A stretch of DNA of 64,000 bases from Paenibacillus sp. DCT19 (GCF_003268635.1 NZ_CP029639.1:5664001-5728000); one strand, 5' to 3'; positions 8,208 through 17,609 are shown, counted from the stretch's first letter. A program made the numbers and translations. The notes: a model not told the origin generated them from the letters alone.

Positions 8208-9728
8208 TTAAACACGCAAATCCCACTTACGAAGCTCTGTCAGTGTGCAGATTCCAGAAGAGAATGCCTTAATGCCGGTTGAATTCGGATCAGGATAAAT
8301 ACGCCCCGTCATCACCTGCTCCCCCTGCTGAATGAATACTTCGACCGAGCTGGCATCTACAAAAATCTGAAGTTCCAGTTTCCCGTCACGCAGTTCAACC
8401 TCAACAGCCCGTTCACCTCCAGGACCTTTCCCCGCACGTTCTCGGTCAAAACAAAGTCGGCTCTGAGCCACATCATAAGAGATGATGGTTTCCTCATTCT
8501 CGCCAGCACGCAATTTCAACCCGAATTGCTGTGCCTGCTCTGCTTCAAATACAGCATGTAATTCATAACGATCCCCGCTAATTGCTAGATCATGCTCTCC
8601 ATCAAACAAACGAATATCTTTGTACTCCATACCATCTAAACGATATTGTTTAAGCTCAGGCAGCGGTTGGAAGGTCAATCGGTCTCCCTTGCGGATGAGC
8701 TCACGTGGTAACGTCATCGCCCCAGCCCACTGATGTGCGTTCTGTGTTGGAATGTCCGTCTCCCATGTCTCCATCCAAGCGATCAATATTCGCCGTCCCT
8801 GCGCGTCAACCGTAGTCTGCGGAGCATAAAAATCAAATCCGCAATCAAGCGGATAATAATGTTCGTAGTCCAGTACACCCTGCTCCTCATTCAACGTTCC
8901 CATCATGTAAACTGTAGAGTGCAAATTACGATAATTGTCTCCTTGAGCCGGCATCCGTTGCGGGGACATGATTAATACATCTTTGTCTCCCATGGCAAAC
9001 AGATCAGGACATTCCCAATTATCGCCAAGGGTTCCGTCACTTTGCGCCATCACGTTGACGAAGCTCCATTGCTGTAAGTCTGTTGAACGGTACAGTAGTA
9101 TAAGTCCATTTCCTGCTGCATCATTTGATCCGAGTACACAGTAATACGTCCCGTTTCGTTCGAATACTTTGGGATCACGGAAATCCTTCTTACTCGTATG
9201 TGCCGGAATCAGATCCAGTGGAATGACGGGGTTATGTGTGCTTTTCACAAAATCAATGCCATTGTCAGATTCCGCGATATTTTGCGTTTGATAATAATCA
9301 TGATCCTTGTTAGGTCCGGTAACTACATGACCGGTGTACATCAGCGCAAGCTTGCCGTCCTTAATGACCGCACTCCCCGAGAAACAGCCATCAATGTCAT
9401 ACGTCTGATCAGGTGCAAGTGCTACAGGTTGATGTTCCCATGTGACCAAGTCGGAGCTCACGGCATGTCCCCAGTGCATCGGTCCCCACACCGGCGCGTA
9501 AGGATAGAATTGATAGAACAAATGATACGCTCCATTGAAATAAATGAATCCGTTGGGATCATTCATCCAACCCACCTGAGGCATGAGATGATATGCCAGT
9601 CTGTAGGTTGGGTCAACCTCATGTTGATGCTGCTTGATGTAGGTATTCGCCCGTTCCCGTGTATATTTCACTTCTGTTGTTGAATGGTTAAGCTCCTGTA
9701 TCGTTTCTCGTCCCTGCTCTTTATCCAT
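8208..9728 (-). CDS. GH32 beta-fructosidase (sucrose/fructan hydrolase)
   Basis: A 506-residue glycoside hydrolase family 32 enzyme that cleaves terminal fructose from sucrose or fructans. The nucleophile is in MNDPNG, the transition-state Asp in FRDPKVF, and the acid/base Glu in WECPDLF; a C-terminal beta-sandwich follows (about 370-506). There is no signal peptide, so it acts in the cytoplasm on imported sugar. The ATG at 9728 is preferred; the in-frame GTG at 9740 would sit on top of the AGGAG site. It is the last gene of a sugar ABC import operon, so an oligofructoside or sucrose substrate is likely. Confidence 0.92.
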   Translation of the reverse strand: MDKEQGRETIQELNHSTTEVKYTRERANTYIKQHQHEVDPTYRLAYHLMPQVGWMNDPNGFIYFNGAYHLFYQFYPYAPVWGPMHWGHAVSSDLVTWEHQPVALAPDQTYDIDGCFSGSAVIKDGKLALMYTGHVVTGPNKDHDYYQTQNIAESDNGIDFVKSTHNPVIPLDLIPAHTSKKDFRDPKVFERNGTYYCVLGSNDAAGNGLILLYRSTDLQQWSFVNVMAQSDGTLGDNWECPDLFAMGDKDVLIMSPQRMPAQGDNYRNLHSTVYMMGTLNEEQGVLDYEHYYPLDCGFDFYAPQTTVDAQGRRILIAWMETWETDIPTQNAHQWAGAMTLPRELIRKGDRLTFQPLPELKQYRLDGMEYKDIRLFDGEHDLAISGDRYELHAVFEAEQAQQFGLKLRAGENEETIISYDVAQSRLCFDRERAGKGPGGERAVEVELRDGKLELQIFVDASSVEVFIQQGEQVMTGRIYPDPNSTGIKAFSSGICTLTELRKWDLRV

Positions 9729-9753
9729 CTTAAATGTCACTCCTGTCTCTATC

Positions 9754-9947
9754 TATATAAGTTGAACTAAAGAATATTTACACTTGCCACTCCAATGACA
9801 GAACAATCTTCCGATCGCTGTTATCCCCAGATTTTTTGATTCTTCTTTCCTAAAGGGAAATCCGGGGATAAAGGCGAACGCTCCGCTTCTTCAGATTATT
9901 TCTGTCCTCTCCGTTCTCGTGTAAATGTTAAGTTCAATTTATATATA
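9754..9947. repeat. Foldback (MITE-like) repeat of about 194 bp, copy 1
   Basis: The ends form an imperfect inverted repeat: left end TATATAAGTTGAAC...ATTTACAC (9754-9783), right end GTGTAAATG...TTCAATTTATATA (9919-9947). Inner inverted pairs (GACAGAA with TTTCTGTC, TTATCCCC with GGGGATAA) would let almost the whole unit fold into one hairpin. It carries no coding frame and fills the gap between the second permease and the GH32 gene. Its right half recurs at 23434-23514. Confidence 0.7.
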
Positions 9948-9997
9948 CGTTGATGTCTATTTATGCCTGTTCCGAAAGGGCAGTGCTGCAGTGGTTT

Positions 9998-10828
9998 TTA
10001 TTTAATGGAGCCTTGCATTACACCTTGAATAATATACTTCTGTGCAAACAGATATACGACCAACACAGGCAATAATGTCAGTACAAGTCCAGCCATCAGC
10101 GGGCCGTAATCCACGGTGTAGGTACCGTAGAAATAGAACGTGGATAATGGCAATGTCCGCTGTTCGGAAGAAGTTAGCACCAAGGAAGGCAGCAGGAAGT
10201 CATTCCAGATCCACAGAACATTTAGCACCGCAATCGTAACACTTGTTGGCAGTAACACCGGTAACACGATGCGAAAGAAGGTCTGTACTCGTCCACACCC
10301 GTCCATGAGTGCCGCTTCTTCCAATTCCAGCGGAATGCTCTTGATAAACCCATGATAGATAAATACGGCAAGTGGGCTACCAAAACCGATATACATGTAA
10401 ATAAGCGACCATTTGTTATCAAGCAAGCTCAAGGAACCATAGATTTTTACGAGCGGAATCATAATTGCCTGAAAAGGAATAATCATCGCTGCAACCATCA
10501 GGAAGAACAGGTATTGATTCAGCTTGCTATTGTGCCGTACAAAATAATGAGCCGTCATCGCTGCGAACAACGCAATCAGTACTACACCCAACACCGTAAT
10601 CAGCAATGAATTGCCGAATGCAGATATATACCCCATTTTGTCGAAAGCGCTCACGTAATTATCCCATTGGAAGGATGCGGGTAGACCCAGCGGATCTGAC
10701 GTAATGGCCTGATTAGCCTTAAATGAATTCGAGATCAGTAGTAGAAATGGGAAAATGAAGACTATCATCGCTACGATTAAGGAACATAATTTAGCCATGC
10801 CCAGCATACGAGATTGTCCAGCCATCAT
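9998..10828 (-). CDS. Sugar ABC transporter permease (MalG-like)
   Basis: A 276-residue inner-membrane permease of the carbohydrate-uptake CUT1 group with about six hydrophobic helices. The EAA loop that docks on the ATPase is EEAALMDGCGRVQTFFRIVLPVLLP (about 170-195). It overlaps the end of the partner permease by four bases. No ATPase is encoded nearby, so a shared MsmX-type ATPase elsewhere is expected. Confidence 0.93.
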   Translation of the reverse strand: MMAGQSRMLGMAKLCSLIVAMIVFIFPFLLLISNSFKANQAITSDPLGLPASFQWDNYVSAFDKMGYISAFGNSLLITVLGVVLIALFAAMTAHYFVRHNSKLNQYLFFLMVAAMIIPFQAIMIPLVKIYGSLSLLDNKWSLIYMYIGFGSPLAVFIYHGFIKSIPLELEEAALMDGCGRVQTFFRIVLPVLLPTSVTIAVLNVLWIWNDFLLPSLVLTSSEQRTLPLSTFYFYGTYTVDYGPLMAGLVLTLLPVLVVYLFAQKYIIQGVMQGSIK

Positions 10829-11709
10829 GCCTCCACCTCCAACTTCTTACTGAAATACACCTGGAGCAATGTAATGGTGGCAACAAGAATAAACAGTACA
10901 AACGCTTCTGCTTGACCCAATCCGTAATCCCGTGCCAGGAATGCTTGCTCGTACACATGCATGGATACCATTTCCGTGCTTTTGAATGGTCCACCGCTCG
11001 TTAACGAGACGTTGAGATCGTAGACCATAAAGCCACGCTGGAGCGATAGGAAAATACATACGATGAACGATGGTACCATGAGTGGCAATACGATACGTCC
11101 CAACATCCTGCGGTTACTTGCCCCGTCTATGCTGGCCGCCTCCATCACGTCTTTGGGTACATTCATCAAGCCTGCAATGTAGATGACCATCATATAACCT
11201 GCATATTGCCATACCGTCACGATCACTAGTGCCCAGAAAGCTTTGTCCGGGTCTGCCAACCAGGAGGCTTGGAACAGGGGAAGGTTCATCTTTTGTCCAG
11301 CAAATACGAATACCTGGTTGAAAATAAACTGCCAAATAAAGCCCAGTACAATTCCGCCGACCAGATTAGGTAGGAAGAAGCCCGCCCGGAATAAGCCCTG
11401 TGCCTTAATTCCACGAGTTACCGCATAAGCGAGCAGAAATGCAACAGCATTGGTCAGCACCACGGTAATAAATACGTATTCCAGCGTCATCACAAATGAT
11501 TTCCAGAACACCGTGTCCTTGAACACGCCGATATAGTTATCCCAGCCCACGAGACTTTGCTCAACAGCAATCCCGTCCCAGTTCGTAAACGTCAGATATA
11601 TCCCATACAAGAACGGAATAATCATGACTGTACCAAACGCAAACAGCGTCGGGCCGGTAAAAATGAGCCGGGTGCGCAAGCGAGCCCATAATCCTTTTTC
11701 GGTCAGCAT
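10825..11709 (-). CDS. Sugar ABC transporter permease (MalF-like)
   Basis: A 294-residue CUT1 permease with six or so membrane helices and an EAA loop, MEAASIDGASNRRMLGRIVLP. The ATG at 11709 is chosen because GGAGG lies six bases upstream; the ATG at 11715 would abut that site and the longer in-frame start at 11775 has none. It lies between the binding-protein gene and the second permease on the same strand. Confidence 0.92.
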   Translation of the reverse strand: MLTEKGLWARLRTRLIFTGPTLFAFGTVMIIPFLYGIYLTFTNWDGIAVEQSLVGWDNYIGVFKDTVFWKSFVMTLEYVFITVVLTNAVAFLLAYAVTRGIKAQGLFRAGFFLPNLVGGIVLGFIWQFIFNQVFVFAGQKMNLPLFQASWLADPDKAFWALVIVTVWQYAGYMMVIYIAGLMNVPKDVMEAASIDGASNRRMLGRIVLPLMVPSFIVCIFLSLQRGFMVYDLNVSLTSGGPFKSTEMVSMHVYEQAFLARDYGLGQAEAFVLFILVATITLLQVYFSKKLEVEA

Positions 11710-11896
11710 CGTCATCCTCCACTCTATCCCAAGATGTTTACCGTTGGTTGGCCTAAGACGAATCCAAGTGAGCATAGATCACCCCTCACCTGAATCGTCC
11801 AAGGCATACCAACCACTCTCTATGTGTCAATCAGGTGCTCTGCGACAAAGAGGTAGAGAAATCACACCGTTCTCTGCTCTGCCCAAAAGCTCCTAT

Positions 11897-13219
11897 TTAT
11901 TTCACGTTAGTCCAGTAGCTCTGAATTTCTTTGGCAAGTGCATCACGATCAATCACGTCAGCCAAATATTTCTGCATGGAAGCACCCAGTTTCGACCAAT
12001 GATCGGCTGGTAGTGTGCTCATGGATTCCTCAATGTTGCCAGCTTTGATGTAGTCACTGATAGACTTACCAAGCGGGTCAGCCGGTTCCAGTGTAATATT
12101 GCTGAATGCCGGAATGATGCTCGCTTGATTCACAAGGAAATCCTGTCCTTTCGACTCATACACGATCCAGTCCAGGAATTTCTTCGCTGCTTCCTGCTGT
12201 GCTGGTGTGTTCTTTTCCTTGTCGATCAAAATGCGTTTGGATACCGCTGCAGAGATTTGCTTATTGCCAAAATCGTCTGGATTGTTACTCACAGGCACTG
12301 GCAAGAAGCCATACTGTCCGTCTGCTGTGTCAAAGCTGTCGATCTGTGGCCATGCCCAGTTCCCTTGGAACCAGATACCGACCTCGCCTTTTCCTAACAC
12401 TTCAGGTCCACGCTCATATGTACCGGAGAGTGGAGAAGCTTTGTCGATATTGTTGGCTTTCATAAGATCAAACGTATCCATCAGGCCGTTAAAGACCGCA
12501 TTGGAAGCCAAGTCCACTGTACCCGCTTTCAAATCAAGAATGAATTGATCGACTTTGGCACGATCCGGCGACTGTCCACCATAAGCAAGTGCAAGGTAGT
12601 GCGCTCCAAGCGACCAATCCATTGGTGAAACAATGAGAGGTGATTTGCCGGTCGCTGCAATTTTCTGGAACAGCTCATTAAGCTGTGCAGTTGTTTGTAC
12701 CGTTTGTGGGTCAAATGTGCCGCCTACAGCCTCATCCAACACTTTCTGGTTGTAGATGAAACCATATCCCTCAATGGAGAGTGGAAAGGCATAGTTTTTG
12801 CCATCAAATGTCGTTGCTGCTGTGCTGTTCTCAACGGCATCCTTCATCCATTTTTCAGAGGTAAGATCCAGAACACGGTCCTTAAATTTCTCTACATCCC
12901 CTGTATCCAGCATCATCATCGTTGTTGGATTGCCGGAAGCGTATAAAGCGGATGCTTTCTCGAATGGCGACTGTCCGTTACCTACAGGTACAATCTCCAC
13001 CGTAATGTTAGGGTTATCTGTCTGAAAGTCTTTTGCCGCCTGCTCTAGCTGGCTATTTATCTCTGTCTTAGAATTCAAAAACGTAATCTTCACGTTGTCA
13101 CCAGATCCACTGGATGCATCTGTTCCCGATCCTGATTGTGTACCGCCACATGCCGAAAGAATGACCACCATAACTAGTGATAATATGGATAACTTCGCCC
13201 ATTTCCGCTCTCTTCTCAT
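11897..13219 (-). CDS. Extracellular sugar-binding lipoprotein of ABC importer
   Basis: A 440-residue family 1 solute-binding protein. The lipobox is in VVILSACGG after a basic start (MRRERKWAK), so it should be lipid-anchored outside the membrane. A low-complexity Ser/Gly linker follows the cysteine, then the two-lobed domain (NPNITVEIVPVG, YERGPEVLGKGEVGIWFQGNWAWP). GGGGGG precedes the ATG. It is the first gene of the importer operon, with two abutting LacI-type operators just upstream. Sugar specificity is inferred from the linked GH32 enzyme. Confidence 0.93.
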   Translation of the reverse strand: MRRERKWAKLSILSLVMVVILSACGGTQSGSGTDASSGSGDNVKITFLNSKTEINSQLEQAAKDFQTDNPNITVEIVPVGNGQSPFEKASALYASGNPTTMMMLDTGDVEKFKDRVLDLTSEKWMKDAVENSTAATTFDGKNYAFPLSIEGYGFIYNQKVLDEAVGGTFDPQTVQTTAQLNELFQKIAATGKSPLIVSPMDWSLGAHYLALAYGGQSPDRAKVDQFILDLKAGTVDLASNAVFNGLMDTFDLMKANNIDKASPLSGTYERGPEVLGKGEVGIWFQGNWAWPQIDSFDTADGQYGFLPVPVSNNPDDFGNKQISAAVSKRILIDKEKNTPAQQEAAKKFLDWIVYESKGQDFLVNQASIIPAFSNITLEPADPLGKSISDYIKAGNIEESMSTLPADHWSKLGASMQKYLADVIDRDALAKEIQSYWTNVK

Positions 13220-13279
13220 CTGTTATTCCCCCCGTTTATGAGTATGCATGAAAGAAACCGCTTACAGGACTGATTATAA

Positions 13280-13311
13280 TGTCAAAGGTTTGACATGTCA
13301 ATCGTTTGACA
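13280..13311 (-). promoter_or_regulatory. Two abutting LacI-type operators
   Basis: TGTCAAAGGTTTGACA (13280-13295) and TGTCAATCGTTTGACA (13296-13311) touch end to end. Each is a 16-base dyad with a TGTCAAW half-site. They lie 60-90 bases upstream of the binding-protein start and just past the end of the LacI-family gene, whose product is the obvious candidate binder. Confidence 0.75.
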
Positions 13312-13312
13312 T

Positions 13313-13342
13313 AAATAAAAAAACGACCCGATCAGGTCGTCT
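13313..13342 (-). terminator. Terminator overlapping the end of the LacI-family gene
   Basis: On the minus strand ACGACC-tgatcg-GGTCGT is followed by a run of T residues. The stop codon of the regulator at 13332 lies inside the hairpin loop. Confidence 0.75.
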
Positions 13343-14312
13343 CTCTCTCCACCAGGGTCACTGGCAAAATGTTCTCGATCGTCATTTCTTCTTCTGCAAT
13401 TTGACGACGAATCAGCTCCACCGCAAGTTCAGCCATGCGTTCCACAGGTTGCCTAATCGTCGTAATGCCTGGCAGCACATAACTCGCCGCACGAATGTCA
13501 TCATATCCAATGATAGAAATATCCTCTGGAACTTTGCGCCCACGAGCAATAATTTGTTTTAGCGCATGAATTGCAATCAGGTCACTAGTCACAAACAAAC
13601 CGTCTACTTCAGGATGCTCCACCAGTAATTGTTCAACCAATTCCGTATATTGCTCCTGACTGAACACGTTCAGATTCGTTTCATGTGTAGCGATTGGTTT
13701 GATGCCGTGTGCCTCCAGCTTGTCCACAAATCCTGCTGTTCTACGATTGGAGAGCATCTGCAATCCTAGATTACCGCAGATATGAGCCACCTTCCTTCTG
13801 CCTTTTGCAAGAAGTAATTCAGCAGCCATAACCCCTCCCTGATAATTATCGGAGGAAATAAACGGAATATCCGTACCAATCTGACGGTCAAAGGTAACAA
13901 TAGGCGAATGCAGATTCATATACTCGTCTACTTCAAGTGTATGGCTACCCATAATAATGCCATCTACCCGGTTTCCTTTAAGCATTTCCACATACTCTCG
14001 CTCTTTGGAGGGCTCCATATGGGAGTTACATAGCATAATCTTGAACCCATGCTGATACGCATAATACTCAATATAATTGGCCATCTCACCAAAAAACGGA
14101 TGGGATACATCAGGAATAATTAAACCGATGACATTGGACTGTTTACGCAAAAGAGAACGGGCAATCTCATTTGGGCGATAATTCAATTCACTCATCGTCT
14201 GATACACTTTATCCCGGGTTTTCTGACTGATATAACCCCGGTTATTTAATACACGCGAGACGGTAGTTACGGACACTCCTGCTCTGAGTGCAACATCATG
14301 AATTGTTGCCAT
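13332..14312 (-). CDS. LacI-family transcriptional repressor of the fructoside operon
   Basis: A 326-residue regulator. The N-terminal helix-turn-helix and hinge read TIHDVALRAGVSVTTVSRVLNN, followed by a periplasmic-binding-like sugar domain (GLIIPDVSHPFFGE, GYDDIRAASYVLPGITTIRQP). The ATG at 14312 has AGAGG five bases upstream, and the open frame continues to 14372 without a ribosome site. It precedes the importer and GH32 genes on the same strand but has its own terminator; it most likely represses them through the double operator at 13280. Confidence 0.93.
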   Translation of the reverse strand: MATIHDVALRAGVSVTTVSRVLNNRGYISQKTRDKVYQTMSELNYRPNEIARSLLRKQSNVIGLIIPDVSHPFFGEMANYIEYYAYQHGFKIMLCNSHMEPSKEREYVEMLKGNRVDGIIMGSHTLEVDEYMNLHSPIVTFDRQIGTDIPFISSDNYQGGVMAAELLLAKGRRKVAHICGNLGLQMLSNRRTAGFVDKLEAHGIKPIATHETNLNVFSQEQYTELVEQLLVEHPEVDGLFVTSDLIAIHALKQIIARGRKVPEDISIIGYDDIRAASYVLPGITTIRQPVERMAELAVELIRRQIAEEEMTIENILPVTLVERETT

Positions 14313-14408
14313 AACAACCTCTTTTCCTACAACTTTATTAAGTTCATTAATATCATTAAATAGTATAAACACATTTCGCGCCCTGAACCAATGACTGCTA
14401 CACCCGCA

Positions 14409-14852
14409 TTATTTCACTTCAACATTCTTTCTCGGCATACTGTGCATGGACCCATGTGTTACATGAGCTTGAACTACATAGGAGCCGTGCTCTTCAAATG
14501 TATACTCTACCTCGTAGATGCCATCTTCCACTTCGCTAGCCGTCAAAGCCCCTTGTTCCTCCAGCTTCTCAACGGTCATATAACCTTCTTCAGGTGACAC
14601 CTGAGCAGGCTCATTAAGTTTGTTCCAGATCTGGAACTGCACTTGATCCGCATCGCTAACTGGTGCATCGCCCTGTGTAAGCTTCAGCTGTAATGACACA
14701 GGCTCATTAGGTGATGCCTGTTCCGGAACCATAAGCTGTACTTTGATCATGACTGGCATCTCGCCCGATGCATTCTGCTCCTGATAAGAGCAACCCGCGG
14801 TCAGTATAATTAACATGATAAAAGACATACACCTCAGAAAACGTCCGCTCAT
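14409..14852 (-). CDS. YtkA-like lipoprotein
   Basis: A 147-residue secreted lipoprotein. The signal peptide ends in the lipobox ILTAGCSY. The mature part matches the YtkA/FixH-like beta-sandwich pattern (QFQIWNK, GIYEVEYTFEEHGSYVVQAHVT) and ends in a His/Met-containing stretch (VTHGSMHSMP), which may bind copper. It precedes no metal gene directly but follows a BdbC homologue on the same strand. Function is inferred from family resemblance only. Confidence 0.75.
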   Translation of the reverse strand: MSGRFLRCMSFIMLIILTAGCSYQEQNASGEMPVMIKVQLMVPEQASPNEPVSLQLKLTQGDAPVSDADQVQFQIWNKLNEPAQVSPEEGYMTVEKLEEQGALTASEVEDGIYEVEYTFEEHGSYVVQAHVTHGSMHSMPRKNVEVK

Positions 14853-14873
14853 TAACTATCTACCCTTTCTTAA

Positions 14874-14910
14874 CAGAGGTTGTTCAAAAGGTTCCTTTTG
14901 AACACACACT
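14874..14910. repeat. Short GTTCAAAAGG palindrome of the dispersed repeat family
   Basis: AGAGGTTGTTCAAAAGG followed by a mirror arm CCTTTTGAAC makes a hairpin with 10-base arms and a 2-base loop between the bdbC stop and the lipoprotein gene. The AGAGGTTGTTCAAAA start is shared with units at 31029, 33037 and 62088. Without a T tract it is not a good terminator. Confidence 0.6.
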
Positions 14911-15362
14911 TACAAAGAAGATTTGGATGCTTTGCCAATGCCCCATAGCGCTACAATAATGATAATAAAGGCGATCAGAGCGAGCAATGGAATCGTAATG
15001 AAGCCGAACCAATTCAGATAATCGGTGTAACAAGGAACCTTACCACAAGCCACGGCATTGCCCGTAGCCGAGAAGATACGCTGAATCGTAACGTGATATA
15101 ACGATATTCCGCCACCAACAAAGCTAAGCGGCAGTACATATTTGGCAATGCCCACATCGTCCTTGAAGTAAGCAATGCCGAGCACAATCGTTAGCGGATA
15201 CATGAAAATGCGCTGGAACCAACACAGATCGCAAGGAATGTACCCCTTAATTTCACTAAAATATAAACTGCCTCCTGTCGCAATGACAGAAACGGCCCAA
15301 GCAATAAATAACCGCGTGTCCACATTTCTCGCCGAACGCTCCGGTTTGGAAGATGTACTCAT
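14910..15362 (-). CDS. bdbC: Disulfide-bond formation protein (BdbC/DsbB family)
   Basis: A 150-residue, four-helix membrane quinone oxidoreductase that reoxidises a thiol-disulfide oxidase. The first redox pair is in PCDLCWFQRIFMYP and the second in VACGKVPCYTDYLNWFGFITIP, both characteristic. The ATG at 15362 has AAGGGG upstream; the frame is open to 15410. The usual BdbD partner is not seen in the window. Confidence 0.9.
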   Translation of the reverse strand: MSTSSKPERSARNVDTRLFIAWAVSVIATGGSLYFSEIKGYIPCDLCWFQRIFMYPLTIVLGIAYFKDDVGIAKYVLPLSFVGGGISLYHVTIQRIFSATGNAVACGKVPCYTDYLNWFGFITIPLLALIAFIIIIVALWGIGKASKSSL

Positions 15363-15559
15363 TCCACTGTCCCCTTTGAATTTGCTCATACTAAATAGAT
15401 CATACATCATTGTAGGCTACATCGGCTATCCAAGCTGTTATGTAAGTCATTACTTGATGATTATACCAAATATTTGAATTTATTTGGATTTATTCGTGGT
15501 CACATTGAATATGTCCATCCTACTCCATAGTTTATCATCGAAACGAAATTGGTATATAA

Positions 15560-15602
15560 CAAAGCTGCCCACTACATCCCAAAGCAGCATGTAGTGGGCA
15601 GC
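15560..15602 (-). terminator. Strong terminator of the stalk-domain protein gene
   Basis: A perfect 14-base stem (GCTGCCCACTACAT with its complement) around an 11-base loop, followed on the minus strand by TTTGTTATA. Confidence 0.75.
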
Positions 15603-15656
15603 ACAATAATATTAGATGATGATTACCAGCTAAGTTCTTGTATTCACTTTTCAGAA

Positions 15657-17297
15657 TTACATGGATTTGGTCAGTGTAATGGAACCGTCTTTTTGTGCCC
15701 ATTTCACATCCCAGTTCAGCAACTCAGCAATGAAGCGCAGTGGTACTTGCGTACGACCATCTTTGTTGACAAATACAGTGGACCCTACGTTTTTCTTCAC
15801 ACCATTAACTTCCATCACATTGTTGTTCACCCAGAATTCGAGCGTATCGTTGCCAGCCATGACCGTGACTTGCTGTGCTTTTTTATCCCATTTCACGGTT
15901 GCACCAATACCTTCACTCAGGAAACGCAGTGGAATGTAGGTTGTGTTTTTCCAAAGTACTGGAGTTGTATCCATATTGGTTGTTTTGTCGTTAATTTTCA
16001 GCATTTTGCTGTTCACTTGCATCCATACCGTTGTCATATCTGGAGCTGGTGCAGGCGTTGTTGGGGCTGCTGGCTCTTGGAACTTATCGTTGAATTGAGT
16101 CACAATCGCGTTACCCAACGCTTGACCTACACCGAACATCACTTTGAAGCCTTCACGATTCGTGGTGTAAGAAGCATCATAATTGCCTGCTGCATATTGG
16201 TCGAGGACTTTTTGCACTTGATCTTCATGAGTTGTTAGAGCCTGTTGTGCTGCTGCTTTTGGCAGATTACCGGCTGTTGCAGAATCCAGGAATGATGCGA
16301 ACTCGGTTGTGAATCCATCAATACGTTTCTGTACGGCTGCACGAGCCGTCGCATCGTTGTTTTTAACGGCTTTTACATAATCACTCTGTGCATTAACATG
16401 GTTGGTTACCCAAATTTTCTCGAACGCGTTGGCACCATCGTTTCCGTAAATGGAAGCAATGGCTGCTTTGAAATCAGCGGTGTTTCCAGCTTCAGATGTA
16501 ACCAGTGCGTTGGAAGCTGCTGTGCGTCCATCGTATTCTTCCTGCATTTGCAGAGCAGAGAGCGCAAAGTGTTCGGATGCCAAGTGGTTGAGTGCAGATC
16601 TCAGATCAGCTGCTTTTGTATCCGCTTTGGTGTTATTGAATTTCTCAGGCATTTGGGTCGTGATGGCAGTGGAAAGTGCTTTACTTACATCAAACATCTC
16701 CTTGAACCCTTCACGATATGCTTTATAGGCATCGCTATAATCTCCAGCTACGTATTCATCAAATACTTTTTGCACGAGATCTTCATGAACTTGCAAAGCC
16801 TGTTTGGCTGCTGCCTTTGGCAATTTACCTTCAGTCGCTGTACTGAGGAATGTAGAGAATTCATCCACAAAACCGTTGATGTTTGCTTGAGCTTGCTTGA
16901 TGCCAGCTTGGTTACCCATTTTGGTTGCCTTCACCAGGTCATCGGTGTATTTGTTATGTGCACGGAAGATACGTTCGAATTCCTTCGCACCAGCATCACC
17001 ATATAGGGAAGCGATCGCTGGCTGCATATCCAATGCATTCTGATCTAATGCTTTGTATGCTGCATCGGCATCCTTTGCTCCATCATAGGCTTTGGCCATC
17101 GCGGTTACGGCGAGTGCAAAGTGTTCAGACAATAGGTGATCCAGGTTCGCTCTAAGGTCAGCGGCAGGTGTATTCACCGATGCTTTCATCATTGTCATTG
17201 GTGTCTGTGGTGCGGGAGCGGCTCCTGCAATCCCTGGCATCAACAGTGTCAAACTAAGTACAGGTGCGATAAACTTCTTCATTTTCATCTTCATCAT
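15657..17297 (-). CDS. Secreted protein: two helical repeats plus copper-amine-oxidase-N stalk domain
   Basis: A 546-residue exported protein. A signal peptide (KKFIAPVLSLTLLMPGIAGA) is followed by two copies of a helical module of about 190 residues, each beginning ADLRxxLxHLxSEHFAL and holding a matching YGDAGAxxFExI / YGNDGAxxFEKI stretch and HEDxVQKVxDxY. The C-terminal 110 residues are the stalk (CuAO N-terminal) domain with two IPLRF-like repeats. The repeated His in HLxSEHF and the HED motif could bind metal, which is inference. The start at 17297 has AGGAGTG upstream. Role unknown; such stalk domains are common in Paenibacillus surface proteins. Confidence 0.8.
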   Translation of the reverse strand: MMKMKMKKFIAPVLSLTLLMPGIAGAAPAPQTPMTMMKASVNTPAADLRANLDHLLSEHFALAVTAMAKAYDGAKDADAAYKALDQNALDMQPAIASLYGDAGAKEFERIFRAHNKYTDDLVKATKMGNQAGIKQAQANINGFVDEFSTFLSTATEGKLPKAAAKQALQVHEDLVQKVFDEYVAGDYSDAYKAYREGFKEMFDVSKALSTAITTQMPEKFNNTKADTKAADLRSALNHLASEHFALSALQMQEEYDGRTAASNALVTSEAGNTADFKAAIASIYGNDGANAFEKIWVTNHVNAQSDYVKAVKNNDATARAAVQKRIDGFTTEFASFLDSATAGNLPKAAAQQALTTHEDQVQKVLDQYAAGNYDASYTTNREGFKVMFGVGQALGNAIVTQFNDKFQEPAAPTTPAPAPDMTTVWMQVNSKMLKINDKTTNMDTTPVLWKNTTYIPLRFLSEGIGATVKWDKKAQQVTVMAGNDTLEFWVNNNVMEVNGVKKNVGSTVFVNKDGRTQVPLRFIAELLNWDVKWAQKDGSITLTKSM

Positions 17298-17609
17298 GTA
17301 TTCACTCCTAGTGTCGTTTTGGGTATCATTTCTTTCCTTGTCGTCATGTTCATAGGGTGTAACGTATGCATTGCAGATTCGGATCACTCCAAATTCAAAA
17401 AAAAATCGCAACCCCCATGAAAGAGAGTCGCGAAAGCCCGTCAGGACAAGGATTATTCAACCTTTTAAATTTGAAATTTTCTTTCCTAAAATCAATGATT
17501 AATCCAGGATAAGGGCACTCCCCCTTCCTTTTTTTGTATGATACAATGATGTCATATGGTAAATCGCCAATTATTGTAATTCATTAAATTAACAGAAAGG
17601 CGCCTTCAA
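17298..17609. other. Intergenic region between divergent genes
   Basis: A 312-base gap between divergently transcribed genes, AT-rich towards 17460-17600. A TATGAT/TACAAT pair near 17540 could serve as a -10 box for the plus-strand gene at 17610, but no convincing -35 partner was found. No other feature seen. Confidence 0.4.

Noticed and set aside
13248..13562. Plus-strand frame of 104 codons across the LacI operator region
   Set aside because: It is the shadow of the LacI gene end and the operators.
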